Counted from the stretch's first letter, positions 34,550 to 42,848 are shown. The stretch: DNA of 48,445 nucleotides from a bacterium (GCA_024742755.1 JANSXW010000038.1:1-48445); one strand, 5' to 3'. The notes: generated by a model from the sequence alone, not told the origin. Numbers and translations are program-made.

Positions 34550-36148
34550 CTAAAGTTTGAATTTAGCGAGTTGCTTACCAGACTTATTGTCGTGTGCATG
34601 CACCGTACAAACCAGGCAGGAGTCAAAGGAACGGGCTACCAGTCCAACTTCCACCGGATCGTGCGGGTCTTCGATTTCCGTGCCTTCCAGGGCGGCTTCG
34701 ATCGGGCCGGGATTGCCTTCCGAGTCATTCGGGCCGACATTCCAGGTGGTCGGCGCAATGATTTGGTAGTTCTCAATCACGCCATCCTTGATCTTGATCC
34801 AGTGTGCAAGCGCACCGCGGGCAGCTTCCGTAGCGCCCCAGCCGATGCCGTCTTTCTCTTCCGGCTTGATGTAGAACTCATCGTCCAGGTTGACCTGACT
34901 GAGCCAGTCGTTGATCATTGTATACAGTCGTGGCGCTTCGTGTACCCGTGCCAGGCTCCGGGTGAAGACCGAAGGCCCCATCTTTTCCATAATATCCGCA
35001 AAGAGCGGGTCTTTGATCTGATGATCTGTATTGGCAGGGTTAGCCGCCATGATCACCCTTGCAAGCGGGCCGGCCTCGGCAGCATGCTGCATGAAGCGGG
35101 GCGCTTTGGACCAGCTGTACTTACCGTCAAAGTCGGTGTGCTCCAGGGTAGTGGAGTTGATGGATGCATCCGGTGCCGGTTCATCGAATGGGTGCAGGGC
35201 ATTGGCCTGATTTTCGTACCAGGCGTGCTTCACGTGCTCTTCCACCATTTTCTGATCGGCATCGTAATATTTTTGGCCGTCCCAGAAGCCTGCCGGGCTG
35301 ATGAGGGCCGGGTTGCGCCCTTCGATGGTCGGCTTGTTGTAAAGGTCTTTGTGCAGGTAGGTGCCCCAGGCCAGGAATTTGCCTACGCCCTGCCCGAACT
35401 TATCGAGCCCGAATTCAATGCCGGCACGCAGGAAGAGGCCGAGGTCGCTGTTGCGGTGGCTTTCGTTTTCTTCCAGCCATTCCATCATGTCATCCCAGCT
35501 CTGAATTTGCAGGTAGCGCTCGATGGAGCAGCCCAGCCATACCGGCTCGAGCCAGTCGTTGCGGAACTGATTCATGATGGCATGTGCCCGGGTGATGTCC
35601 TTCAGGGTAGGGGCGCACATCACGCCGCCCGGCACCATATAGCTCGAGTGTGGCCATTGCCCGCCAAAGAGGGCATACACCTCCACGGGGCGGCCGCTCG
35701 CAGTCACGCCTTTCTGGAAAGAAGTGCCCACATAGGCAGCAAAGCGCTTGACGACTTCATCGTACAAAGGCTTATTGGCAAATTTCTTATTCGCAAGGTC
35801 GGTCGCAAAGATGGCGTAAAACCAACGCGGAATACTTTGGATGGTCTCGGTCGCCTGCCCGATAGCCCGTAGCAGGAGTGCGTTGGGCGGCAAAGTGGTG
35901 CCCCATGCCGTGTCCAGTGCAGACGAAGCAGAGTACAGGTGAGAGCCCCCGCAAATGCCACAGGCACGGGGCGTCACGATCAGGCCCGACTGCGGGTCTT
36001 TGCCTACGAGGATCTTTTCGAAACCCCGGAACATCGCGGCCTGCGTGTGCGCACGGGTGACCCGGCCATTTTCCATATAGACTTTAACGTCCAGGTCGCC
36101 TTCTACCCGGCCGACCGGAGATATGTTGAGTTCTTTAACTTGAGTCAT
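34550..36148 (-). CDS. hhyL: [NiFe]-hydrogenase large subunit, group 1h-like
   Basis: This 532-residue catalytic subunit has the L1 motif RACGICGGSH (C63, C66) and the L2 motif DSCLVCTVH (C511, C514, H517), which together bind the NiFe centre. L2 has Ser instead of the usual Pro (DPC to DSC), a feature I associate with group 1h. A 15-residue tail AHDNKSGKQLAKFKL follows H517 and should be cut by the maturation protease. The enzyme oxidises H2; the 1h group is known from Actinobacteria and Ralstonia as high-affinity, oxygen-insensitive enzymes. Group 1l, reported from Bacteroidota, is the alternative placement. It begins 98 bp after the small subunit. Confidence 0.94.
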   Translation of the reverse strand: MTQVKELNISPVGRVEGDLDVKVYMENGRVTRAHTQAAMFRGFEKILVGKDPQSGLIVTPRACGICGGSHLYSASSALDTAWGTTLPPNALLLRAIGQATETIQSIPRWFYAIFATDLANKKFANKPLYDEVVKRFAAYVGTSFQKGVTASGRPVEVYALFGGQWPHSSYMVPGGVMCAPTLKDITRAHAIMNQFRNDWLEPVWLGCSIERYLQIQSWDDMMEWLEENESHRNSDLGLFLRAGIEFGLDKFGQGVGKFLAWGTYLHKDLYNKPTIEGRNPALISPAGFWDGQKYYDADQKMVEEHVKHAWYENQANALHPFDEPAPDASINSTTLEHTDFDGKYSWSKAPRFMQHAAEAGPLARVIMAANPANTDHQIKDPLFADIMEKMGPSVFTRSLARVHEAPRLYTMINDWLSQVNLDDEFYIKPEEKDGIGWGATEAARGALAHWIKIKDGVIENYQIIAPTTWNVGPNDSEGNPGPIEAALEGTEIEDPHDPVEVGLVARSFDSCLVCTVHAHDNKSGKQLAKFKL

Positions 36149-36246
36149 TTTTAGCTTACAATTTTGACAATAACTAGATTGAGATTAGGGATGGACACCA
36201 CAGCGTAAGGTATCACTGCAGCGTGCCCAACATCCGGCGCGGAGCG

Positions 36247-37227
36247 CTACTTTGAAGTCTCGAAGTGCTCCTTGTTCACGCCCATCACGTTCTCGAGGGT
36301 GCCCATGACCTTCTCGAAGCCAGCCCGGCTGTAGTAAGCCAGTTTGTTGGTGCCGGCAGGGGTATCCTGTGGCAGGAAGCCGAGGTACTTCAGCGTCTTA
36401 AAGACACTGCCCTTCTTGAGGTCGTGGTGCGGGAAGCCCGGTTCGGTACAGCCCAGGCAGGGGTGGTTGGCCCGGGTCTTGCTCGACTGCCGGTTCCAAA
36501 GGATGCGGTTACAGCTCGCCCGGGTCATTGGTCCGCGGCAGCCTACTTCGTAAAAGAGGCAGCCTCCGCGTTTGCCGAAGTGGCCGTCTACCTTTTGCGC
36601 AAAGCTGATGGCGTTGGGGCAGCCGTTTTGTACAAAGTCGGTGAAGAAAGTCTTGGGCCGGTGGAATTCGTCCAGCAGTACATCCCCGATACGGCCGGTA
36701 GCGATGGCTACGAGGATCTGCGTGACCCAGTCCGGGTGAGCCGGGCAGCCCGGGATATTGATGACCGGCAAGCCACCTTTGGATTTGAAGTCAGGGCCGA
36801 GGTAGCCCCCTTTTGCTTCCTTATGGAATTGCATGCCCGTAGATTCGCTTGGGTTGGGCGGTACGGCAGGAATGCCACCCCAGGTCGCGCAGTCGCCAAT
36901 AGCGACAACGAACTGAGCAGCGTCCGAGAGCTCCTGCACCCAGTCTTTCATGGGGCGGTCCGCAAAATAATTCATTTTGCCAGTCCCGTCAGGGCCCTCG
37001 ACGACGGAGCCTTCAAAAACGAAAATGTCGAGTTGTGTTTTGCCGGAGATGCAGTCATTCATTAAGTCGGTAACCTGATGCCCGATTTCCAGGCCAACGG
37101 TAGGGTGCCACAGAATGTTGATGCCAAAATCGACGATAAGCTCTACAACGGTGGGTTCTTCGGCATTCAGGAAGGACATGGTGTTGCCACTACATGCTCC
37201 GCCCTGTAGCCACAGGATGTTTGCCAT
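36247..37227 (-). CDS. hhyS: [NiFe]-hydrogenase small subunit, group 1h-like
   Basis: This 326-residue iron-sulfur subunit begins at ATG 37227 (MANILWLQGGACSGNTMSFL); an upstream in-frame ATG at 37281 would add 18 residues but no Tat signal. It lacks the usual ECTCCSES proximal motif and instead has C12 and a nearby D33 (LIVDFG). In the Ralstonia actinobacterial-type enzyme the proximal cluster is held by three Cys and one Asp. Later Cys include GDCATWG, GCPAHPD and GCRGPMTRASCNRILWNRQSSKTRANHPCLGCTEP. The closeness to mycobacterial and Ralstonia homologues supports group 1h. With no Tat motif or membrane anchor it is probably cytoplasmic or bound through partners. Confidence 0.94.
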   Translation of the reverse strand: MANILWLQGGACSGNTMSFLNAEEPTVVELIVDFGINILWHPTVGLEIGHQVTDLMNDCISGKTQLDIFVFEGSVVEGPDGTGKMNYFADRPMKDWVQELSDAAQFVVAIGDCATWGGIPAVPPNPSESTGMQFHKEAKGGYLGPDFKSKGGLPVINIPGCPAHPDWVTQILVAIATGRIGDVLLDEFHRPKTFFTDFVQNGCPNAISFAQKVDGHFGKRGGCLFYEVGCRGPMTRASCNRILWNRQSSKTRANHPCLGCTEPGFPHHDLKKGSVFKTLKYLGFLPQDTPAGTNKLAYYSRAGFEKVMGTLENVMGVNKEHFETSK

Positions 37228-37292
37228 GCTTGCTAATGTTTTTGTTTGTTTAAGTACTTCGAAGTGAAGACAGGACGTCAACTGAGGCTTTG

Positions 37293-37300
37293 CAAACTTA
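37293..37300 (-). promoter_or_regulatory. candidate -7 box of the hydrogenase operon
   Basis: The minus strand reads TAAGTTTG, an exact TANNTTTG, about 66 bp upstream of the small-subunit ATG at 37227. No clear -33 TTTG is at standard spacing, so this promoter needs an activator or is coincidental. Confidence 0.35.
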
Positions 37301-37417
37301 GCAGCCGGCCAGGTCGCCGGTCCTATGGGTGGCGGGGGCAGGTTAGCGATAAATTGGCAAGAAATTGAAGTTTATCTCCTCACTTTTGAAGGCGGGTAAT
37401 CAAAAGAACTAATGCCT

Positions 37418-37480
37418 ATTGAGTTACTCAGGAATAAATGTATGGAAAAAAGGCGATTAGAAAAAATTTTCTAACTCAAT
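37418..37480. promoter_or_regulatory. cluster of inverted repeats between the TetR gene and the hydrogenase operon
   Basis: TTAGAAAAAATTTTCTAA (37457-37474) is a palindrome with 8-bp arms, and TGAGTTACTCA (37420-37430) is another. ATTGAGTT (37418-37425) and AACTCAAT (37473-37480) form an outer inverted pair. The site lies in the 301-bp gene-free gap 37228-37528. Such dyads are the usual shape of TetR operators. The AT-rich palindrome followed on the minus strand by TTTTTT could instead be the terminator of the TetR gene. Confidence 0.4.
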
Positions 37481-37528
37481 GGAGCTGCTTTAGCGCTATT
37501 TGTATTTTTTCTAAATAACTGTTAAGGG

Positions 37529-38155
37529 TCAGTAGAATAGATCATAAGGGGATTGCAGCATCTGTTCGTACTCCTGATGGCCAAGCTTGGTGAACAGCGG
37601 GATGAGCAGGTTCCAGACCGCCGTTTTATACGCCTGAAGGCCGGGCAGTGCTGCGGCCCGTACCATCTCCTGTGCCATATAGTGGGTACTTGTGGCCCAA
37701 AGCTGCAAGGCCAGGCCGGCATGACAGCCCGGGCGGGGTTCCGGGGTCATCACTCCCCTTGAGGTATTGAACTCCAGGATTTGCAGCCACTGCTGTACTT
37801 CGGTTTCGATGTGTTTTTGGTACTCGGCTTGTACCTCAGGGAAGGCGCGGGTCACCTCCAGGGTGTCGAGGTAAAAGAAACGATAGGTTTGCTGATGCTG
37901 AAATACGGCCTCCAGCAGATGGTCGATGTTGTCGAAAAGGGGGACGATACGGAATTCCCGCAGCAGCTCAATCTGTTCCGTTTCCAGCTTTTTGTAAAGC
38001 CCGAGTACAATGGCCTGCTTGTTGGGGAAGTGGTACGCCAGGTTGCCCACGCTTTTGCCCGCTTCATCGGCGATATGCTGCAGGCGCACATTGACCATGC
38101 CATCAGCATTGAAGCACTTCAGGGCAGCGGACAGTATTTTTTCTTTGGTGGACAT
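37529..38155 (-). CDS. TetR/AcrR family transcriptional regulator
   Basis: This 208-residue protein has an N-terminal helix-turn-helix, TKEKILSAALKCFNADGMVNVRLQHIADEAGKSVGNLAYHFPNKQAIVLGLYKKLE, of the TetR class. It is followed by a helical ligand-binding domain (HLLEAVFQHQQTYRFFYLDTLE). It is transcribed in the same direction as the hydrogenase operon, whose promoter region begins right after it, and inverted repeats lie between them. A role in controlling the operon is plausible but not shown; the ligand is unknown. Confidence 0.9.
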   Translation of the reverse strand: MSTKEKILSAALKCFNADGMVNVRLQHIADEAGKSVGNLAYHFPNKQAIVLGLYKKLETEQIELLREFRIVPLFDNIDHLLEAVFQHQQTYRFFYLDTLEVTRAFPEVQAEYQKHIETEVQQWLQILEFNTSRGVMTPEPRPGCHAGLALQLWATSTHYMAQEMVRAAALPGLQAYKTAVWNLLIPLFTKLGHQEYEQMLQSPYDLFY

Positions 38156-38182
38156 AGGCTAAGCACATGCATAGTTGTGGGG

Positions 38183-38190
38183 CAAAAATA
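38183..38190 (-). promoter_or_regulatory. candidate -7 box of the TetR gene
   Basis: On the minus strand the sequence is TATTTTTG, matching TANNTTTG, 27 bp before the TetR ATG at 38155. No good -33 element is seen. Confidence 0.4.
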
Positions 38191-38281
38191 GGCTTCCCTG
38201 GGAGATTCTTTAGTATTAGCTCCTCATTTCCTTTAGAGGACAAAAAATCTATGTTGATGTGTGTATGTTTAATTTTTTTGA

Positions 38282-38289
38282 TAACTTTG
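38282..38289 (+). promoter_or_regulatory. -7 box of the secreted-protein gene
   Basis: TAACTTTG matches TANNTTTG exactly, 29 bp before the ATG at 38319. The box overlaps an inverted pair ATAACTTT / AAAGTTAT (about 38281-38316) around a TTAATTAA core, which could be a regulator site. Confidence 0.5.
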
Positions 38290-38318
38290 ACGTGTTAATT
38301 AATCAAAAAAGTTATAAA

Positions 38319-39029
38319 ATGAAAATTAAACCCTTGTTTTTAGCGCTGGCATTTCTAACCTGCAGCACACTTGGTGCTCAGGAGCTGCTCCATCCCATCT
38401 TTTCGTTTTCTCAGAAGAAAGACTCTTACATTACGATGAAGGATGGTACCGAGCTGGTGGGCCGTATCACAGGTTTGAAGCGGAAGAAAGGCCTGATTCA
38501 GGAAATCAAGTATAAAGGAGAAGATGGCAAGAAAGTGAAAATCAGCCCTGATAACATCAAATTCATGTACGTGCAAGCTACGGCAGCGGATAATTTCGGC
38601 AATGCGGTGGACAAGATGACCGATACGCAGCGCTGGGGCGAGGAAGAAGTTGAGGATGAACTTATAAAAGAAGGTTACTCCTACTTTGAAAATGCGGAAG
38701 TGTTGGTCAAAAAGAAAAAACGTACCCTGCTGATGCAGCTGCTGAACCCGCATTTCAGCTCCAAAGTGAAAATCTACCACGATCCATTTGCTAAAGAGAC
38801 TACATCTTTGGGAGTAGGTGGCCTGACGATGGTAGGGGGAGACGAAAAGTCTTACTACGTACAGTTTGGTGAGGATACCGCTTTCAAGCTGGAGAAAAAG
38901 CACTACCGCAAACGCTTTGAAGGCCTTTACAAAGATTGCCCTGATGTAGCGAGCAAGTACGGTGAAAACATTCAGTGGGGCAACCTGGTAGAACACGTTA
39001 TTGCCTACACAAAATGTTCTGGCTCCTAA
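38319..39029 (+). CDS. secreted hypothetical protein
   Basis: This protein of about 236 residues starts at ATG 38319 with a cleavable signal peptide, MKIKPLFLALAFLTCSTLGAQ, ending in an AQ-type site. The longer frame from 38259 would put an AT-rich leader before this signal. The mature part begins ELLHPIFSFSQKKDSYITMKDGTELVGRITGLKRKKG, followed by KVKISPDNIKFMYVQAT. This is a pattern common in Bacteroidota secreted proteins of unknown role. No catalytic motif is evident. Confidence 0.8.
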   Translation: MKIKPLFLALAFLTCSTLGAQELLHPIFSFSQKKDSYITMKDGTELVGRITGLKRKKGLIQEIKYKGEDGKKVKISPDNIKFMYVQATAADNFGNAVDKMTDTQRWGEEEVEDELIKEGYSYFENAEVLVKKKKRTLLMQLLNPHFSSKVKIYHDPFAKETTSLGVGGLTMVGGDEKSYYVQFGEDTAFKLEKKHYRKRFEGLYKDCPDVASKYGENIQWGNLVEHVIAYTKCSGS

Positions 39030-39059
39030 ATCTTGCTTTTCAAAACGCTGATATTTTCA

Positions 39060-39098
39060 ATCATCCCGAATCGAGGTGTCCGCCTGATTCGGGATGAT
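39060..39098. terminator. bidirectional terminator hairpin
   Basis: ATCATCCCGAATC (39060-39072) pairs perfectly over 13 bp with GATTCGGGATGAT (39086-39098), followed by CGTTTT on the plus strand. It lies between the end of the secreted-protein gene and the end of the pirin gene, which converge. Confidence 0.8.
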
Positions 39099-39114
39099 CG
39101 TTTTAGGAGGGGCT

Positions 39115-39831
39115 TTAATTCAACTGCATGGGCACTTCCATCAGCAGTGCCCGGGCATTGCTGTCGGCTTTAAGCGTCAGTTCATCCGTCTCCCACACGC
39201 CCATGCCATCTCTTTGGCGGAGGGCCTGCCCGTTGATGGTCACATCGCCTTCGATGACGAAAGTGTAGACGCCATTAGCGGGATCTTTAAGCTTATAGGT
39301 GGTTTCAAAACCGGGCTCCAGCCTGCCCATGTGGAACCAGGCGTTCTGGTGCACCCATACGCCATCGTCTTCCGGGTTGGGCGAGAGTACCTGTGCAAGT
39401 TGATTGTGCAGTTTGTCCGGGTCGAGGGTGATCTGATCGTAACGGGGCGTTACGCCCTTTTGATTAGGAAAGACCCAAATCTGCAGGAACTTCACAGGCT
39501 GATCGGCATTTTTGTTGTACTCGCTGTGGTAAATACCGGTGCCTGCGCTCATCACCTGCACGTCGCCCTGACGGATGACAGTGGTGTTGCCCATGCTGTC
39601 CTTGTGCTCCAGGTCCCCTTCCAGCGGTATGGAAATGATCTCCATATTATCGTGCGGGTGGGTGCCAAAGCCACGGCCCTCGCTGACCACGTCATCGTTG
39701 AGCACCCTAAGCACTCCGAAGTTCATCCGGTCCGGGTTGTAGTAGCCGGCGAAGCTGAAAGTATGATGGGAGTCGAGCCAGCCATGATTGGCGTGGCCGC
39801 GGGTATTGGCTCTATGGATTACGGTTTTCAT
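39115..39831 (-). CDS. pirin family protein
   Basis: This 238-residue cupin-fold protein is of the pirin family. The N-terminal domain has RGHANHGWLDSHHTFSFAGYYNPDRMNFGVLRVLNDD, and the metal-site signature is GTHPHDNMEIISIPLEGDLEHKDSMG. A His ligand lies further on (GTGIYHSEYN). Relatives such as E. coli YhhW have quercetin dioxygenase activity; the substrate here is unknown. It is transcribed alone or after the TPR-HTH gene on the same strand, 175 bp away. Confidence 0.94.
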   Translation of the reverse strand: MKTVIHRANTRGHANHGWLDSHHTFSFAGYYNPDRMNFGVLRVLNDDVVSEGRGFGTHPHDNMEIISIPLEGDLEHKDSMGNTTVIRQGDVQVMSAGTGIYHSEYNKNADQPVKFLQIWVFPNQKGVTPRYDQITLDPDKLHNQLAQVLSPNPEDDGVWVHQNAWFHMGRLEPGFETTYKLKDPANGVYTFVIEGDVTINGQALRQRDGMGVWETDELTLKADSNARALLMEVPMQLN

Positions 39832-40006
39832 GATCTTTGAATGTTTGATTTACTGCAAAAATCAGGGTTATGAACACCTTATGCGATGTAGAAACCGAAG
39901 GGATACCTATAAAAAGTTCGGATTCCGATGGTTAAACACCAGATGCAGGCCGGTGTTGTCAGCACGCCTCCTAATCATGGGGCAACGTTTGAGCGAGCCG
40001 CCGATT

Positions 40007-41911
40007 TTAAACCTCCCCGGCTACCAAAGGCTCCATATGAAGCAGGTGGTTGCGCAGGAGTGCTTCCAGTGAATCCTCTTGGTCAATTTGCAGTGCCGAC
40101 CTGAGGCGGTAGCGGGCCATCTCCACCGCTTTGACGCTTACTGAGAGGATTTCCGCAATTTCCTTATTGCTCATGCCCAGGGCAATAAGCATGGCGTACC
40201 GCAGCTGTTTGTCGGTAAGGTTCGGGATGTCCCGGATCAGGGAGCGGGAGAAATCAGGGTAGAATAGCTGAAATTCTTTTTCGAATTGGGGAAGAATATC
40301 TTCTTCCATAAATATCTGGTGAATTTTCCGCTCCAGGTAGTCCGGGCGTTTGTGGTACCTGGCAATAGCTTCGCTGACTTTTGGTTTGAGCCGGGCGGCC
40401 CAGAGGCTTTTGTCCAGCACTGCTGTTTTCTGGTACTCCAGTTGCTGACGGGTTTGCTGTTGCTCCTGAGCGAGGCGTTTGTTGCGTTCGCGTATGGCTT
40501 CCTGCTTAGATTTTGACCGTTGGCGGTATTGCCAGTAGTTAAAGCCTAATAGCAATAGCGTAAGGGCACTAAAGGCTGCCGCCCAGGTGTAGTAAAGCGC
40601 TTTGCGTTCTGCCAGTTCTGCCCGCACCAGCGAAAGGCTCTCCCGGGCTGCGGCTTCTTCGGCACGGGTCCGGTACTCCTTTACTTCGTAAGCCACCGCA
40701 ATATCCTCCGCAGCCCGGTTTTGGTCATGCTCCTGTTGTTCCAGCAAAGCATCGACATGCCGGGTTTGGTACCGGTAGGCGTTTTCCCATTGGCTGGTGT
40801 TCTGGTAGAGTGCTGCCAGGGCTTCGTAAAACAGTGCCCGGTTGGCGGGAAAGGAGTCTTCAGGTATATGGCTAAGCCCTTCTTTGTAGAGCGCTTCAGC
40901 TTCGACCTCCTGTTTGGAAAGTTCATGGTACCGCCCTGCCCAATAGAAGTGTTCAAATAAAGGCGGTATGCCGAGCTCCTGATAATGCGCGGAGACCGCA
41001 TCAAGGATCGGTTTCATTTTTTCGGTCGCATTCTGCTGCGCGTACAATTCCAATAAATAATAATAAAGCTCTTCCTGATTGACATCAAAATTCATTTTGT
41101 CGCCAAGCAGCTTTTTCAGGTGCTGTTCAGCCAGCTCCAGTTCCCCGGTCTGAAGATACGCATAGCCGATACTGCTATGCAGCAACCTTTCAAGATACGG
41201 GTAGTCGATGTGCGCTATGGAGTCAACTAATGGCTCAAGGACCTCAAGGGCCCGTTGGTGCTGCCCCCGGATATTATGCACGACTCCTATGTTGTGCCGG
41301 ATCATAAGCCGTCTGCCGGTAGAATGCTGGGTGGTATCCCGGATACTGTATTCGAGGGCCGTTGAAAAATGGGCAAGGGCGTTGCCCGGCATCTCCAGTT
41401 CAACGTAACAGACACCCATCGTTGCGAAGGTATTGGCAATTACAAAAGGGCGGCCATCCCAGTCCACTGCGTCGAGGGCTTTTTGGTAATACTTCAGTGC
41501 TTCATGGTAATTGCGTTGAAACAATTCTGTATTGCCCAGGGTGGCCAGGTTTGCGGGAAGTGCTTCGGGGTTGTCGGTCAAAAGGCTGTCCTGCCCAATG
41601 GCTAGCAGGATGTAAGCCCGGGCGGAGTCAAACTTGCCTACATTATTATAGTACTGCCCCATGAAGTTGTAAAAGAGCTGTTTGTGCTCAGGGGTCGTCA
41701 GGTGATTGTCCCGGTAATAGTCGATGAGGCAGAGGAAGCGCTCCTCCTCCTCGCGCATAAGGTCATAGAGCTGAATGATGAGCTCCTTGGGGGGCTTTTC
41801 TGAAATATTTTCTTCTTCCAGCCAGTTTGCGCAGTCTTTAACGGCCCAAAGATTAATAGAAAACAGCAACGCCAACAGCGTCAGGTGTAATGGGGAATTC
41901 AACGGTTTCAT
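40007..41911 (-). CDS. TPR sensor with C-terminal LuxR-type HTH
   Basis: This 634-residue membrane regulator has a signal-like N-terminus (LTLLALLFSINLWAVKDC) and about eight TPR units in the extracytoplasmic part. One transmembrane helix (YYTWAAAFSALTLLLLGFNYWQY) and a coiled coil (RSKSKQEAIRERNKRLAQEQQQTRQQLEYQ) follow. The C-terminal helix-turn-helix (LTDKQLRYAMLIALGMSNKEIAEILSVSVKAVEMARYRLRSAL) is of LuxR type. This architecture is frequent in Bacteroidota. The signal and target genes are unknown. Confidence 0.9.
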   Translation of the reverse strand: MKPLNSPLHLTLLALLFSINLWAVKDCANWLEEENISEKPPKELIIQLYDLMREEEERFLCLIDYYRDNHLTTPEHKQLFYNFMGQYYNNVGKFDSARAYILLAIGQDSLLTDNPEALPANLATLGNTELFQRNYHEALKYYQKALDAVDWDGRPFVIANTFATMGVCYVELEMPGNALAHFSTALEYSIRDTTQHSTGRRLMIRHNIGVVHNIRGQHQRALEVLEPLVDSIAHIDYPYLERLLHSSIGYAYLQTGELELAEQHLKKLLGDKMNFDVNQEELYYYLLELYAQQNATEKMKPILDAVSAHYQELGIPPLFEHFYWAGRYHELSKQEVEAEALYKEGLSHIPEDSFPANRALFYEALAALYQNTSQWENAYRYQTRHVDALLEQQEHDQNRAAEDIAVAYEVKEYRTRAEEAAARESLSLVRAELAERKALYYTWAAAFSALTLLLLGFNYWQYRQRSKSKQEAIRERNKRLAQEQQQTRQQLEYQKTAVLDKSLWAARLKPKVSEAIARYHKRPDYLERKIHQIFMEEDILPQFEKEFQLFYPDFSRSLIRDIPNLTDKQLRYAMLIALGMSNKEIAEILSVSVKAVEMARYRLRSALQIDQEDSLEALLRNHLLHMEPLVAGEV

Positions 41912-42019
41912 GTTTGCCGGGGTTTGGTAGATAGTGGGTTAAATGTATGTCTTACAGGGGGTTGTGTTGCAATGTAGAGGAGCTGTATCGTTAGATTAAA
42001 AAGGAAATTGTTGATTTTC

Positions 42020-42027
42020 CAAACATA
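42020..42027 (-). promoter_or_regulatory. candidate -7 box of the TPR-HTH gene
   Basis: On the minus strand the sequence is TATGTTTG, a match to TANNTTTG, about 109 bp upstream of the ATG at 41911. A TTG is present 26 bp further upstream, longer than usual spacing. It lies in the gene-poor stretch 41912-42559. Confidence 0.35.
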
Positions 42028-42194
42028 CCTCCTTACCATGCGTAAAAGAAATCCAACAGCTACCGCACAGACAAAATATGTTATCTTTTTTAATTGAGCA
42101 AACGCAACCTTAATTAAGCCTGCTCAATACATTGAAGGATACGCTTTCTACATACCATAAACCGAAAAAGAATTTTTGTGCATTTATCAGTACG

Positions 42195-42225
42195 GATACC
42201 TGCTGTTTGAAGGCAGGTATCTTTT
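42195..42225 (+). terminator. terminator-like hairpin in a gene-poor stretch
   Basis: GATACCTGC (42195-42203) pairs perfectly with GCAGGTATC (42213-42221) and is followed at once by TTTT. No convincing protein gene precedes it on the plus strand, so it may end a short non-coding transcript. A 63-codon frame running over it (from 42176) looks like chance. Confidence 0.5.
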
Positions 42226-42377
42226 CAACACTATGAACTCATGCCGACAGGGCTTGCCCCTGATTCTTTTTTCTTCCAATCCTTTGCTTGTTTTTCTCAA
42301 TCAGGCAAATAAACACATTAGCGATTGGGAGCAAACGTCTGAGTTTCAACAACAGGTTCCCCTTTGACCTAAAAATG

Positions 42378-42409
42378 ACGGCCTACTTCTTTTTACAGAA
42401 GTAGGCCGT
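42378..42409. terminator. strong terminator-like hairpin upstream of rpsU
   Basis: ACGGCCTACTTCT (42378-42390) pairs over 13 bp with AGAAGTAGGCCGT (42397-42409) around a six-base loop, followed by TCATTTTCC. It sits directly before the rpsU promoter and insulates it. What transcript ends here is unclear. Confidence 0.65.
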
Positions 42410-42418
42410 TCATTTTCC

Positions 42419-42449
42419 TTGTCTTGTAAAAATTTTATTGTTACCTTTG
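42419..42449 (+). promoter_or_regulatory. Bacteroidota promoter of rpsU
   Basis: TTG at 42419-42421 is followed after 20 bp by TACCTTTG (42442-42449), an exact TANNTTTG. The leader of about 105 nt contains a perfect 8-bp hairpin CAGCCCTG-TTAGT-CAGGGCTG (about 42463-42483). No Shine-Dalgarno sequence is present before the ATG at 42560. Confidence 0.65.
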
Positions 42450-42559
42450 CCGGGCAATTTTGCAGCCCTGTTAGTCAGGGCTGTGGCTTTGCCAATCAAT
42501 TTGATTATTTTTTCACCAAACGGGCCGTATGTTTTCGCCCTCAATTTTATAGTTCGTAC

Positions 42560-42751
42560 ATGATCATCATCAACGTAAAAGAAGGAGAGTCTATTGACCG
42601 GGCGCTGAAGCGCTACAAGCGTAAGCACCGTAATGTTGGCGTAATCAAGGAATTGCGTAAGCGCAAGCAATTCACAAAGCCTTCCGTTGAGCGCCGGCAC
42701 GAAGTGCTTAAGGCTCGCTACAAGCTGGAAAAGCAGAGAGACCTGGGATAA
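42560..42751 (+). CDS. rpsU: 30S ribosomal protein bS21
   Basis: This 63-residue ribosomal protein starts MIIINVKEGESIDRALKRYK and has the usual Arg/Lys-rich body (RRHEVLKARYKLEKQRDLG). The start at 42560 is the correct family start; a longer frame from 42419 includes its promoter and leader. In Bacteroidota bS21 helps hide the anti-Shine-Dalgarno end of 16S rRNA. It is a single gene between two terminator hairpins. Confidence 0.96.
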   Translation: MIIINVKEGESIDRALKRYKRKHRNVGVIKELRKRKQFTKPSVERRHEVLKARYKLEKQRDLG

Positions 42752-42848
42752 TTTCCGCAGACAGCCTGCTGTCTGTTTGATGTCCACTCTTCTGTTCTGC
42801 TTCAGTTTGGAAAAGAACCGAATCCTACTATACCTTAGCATAAGAAAA

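Noticed and set aside
34475..35872. Plus-strand open frame of 465 codons opposite the hydrogenase large subunit
   Set aside because: It mirrors the large-subunit gene, has no recognisable domain and no promoter, and its length follows from the base composition.
42176..42367. 63-codon open frame before rpsU
   Set aside because: It runs through a terminator-like hairpin, lacks a motif and has no clear promoter or ribosome binding site.
42419..42559. Longer rpsU start
   Set aside because: The extension contains the promoter box TACCTTTG and the leader hairpin; bS21 normally starts MIIINVKEG-like.
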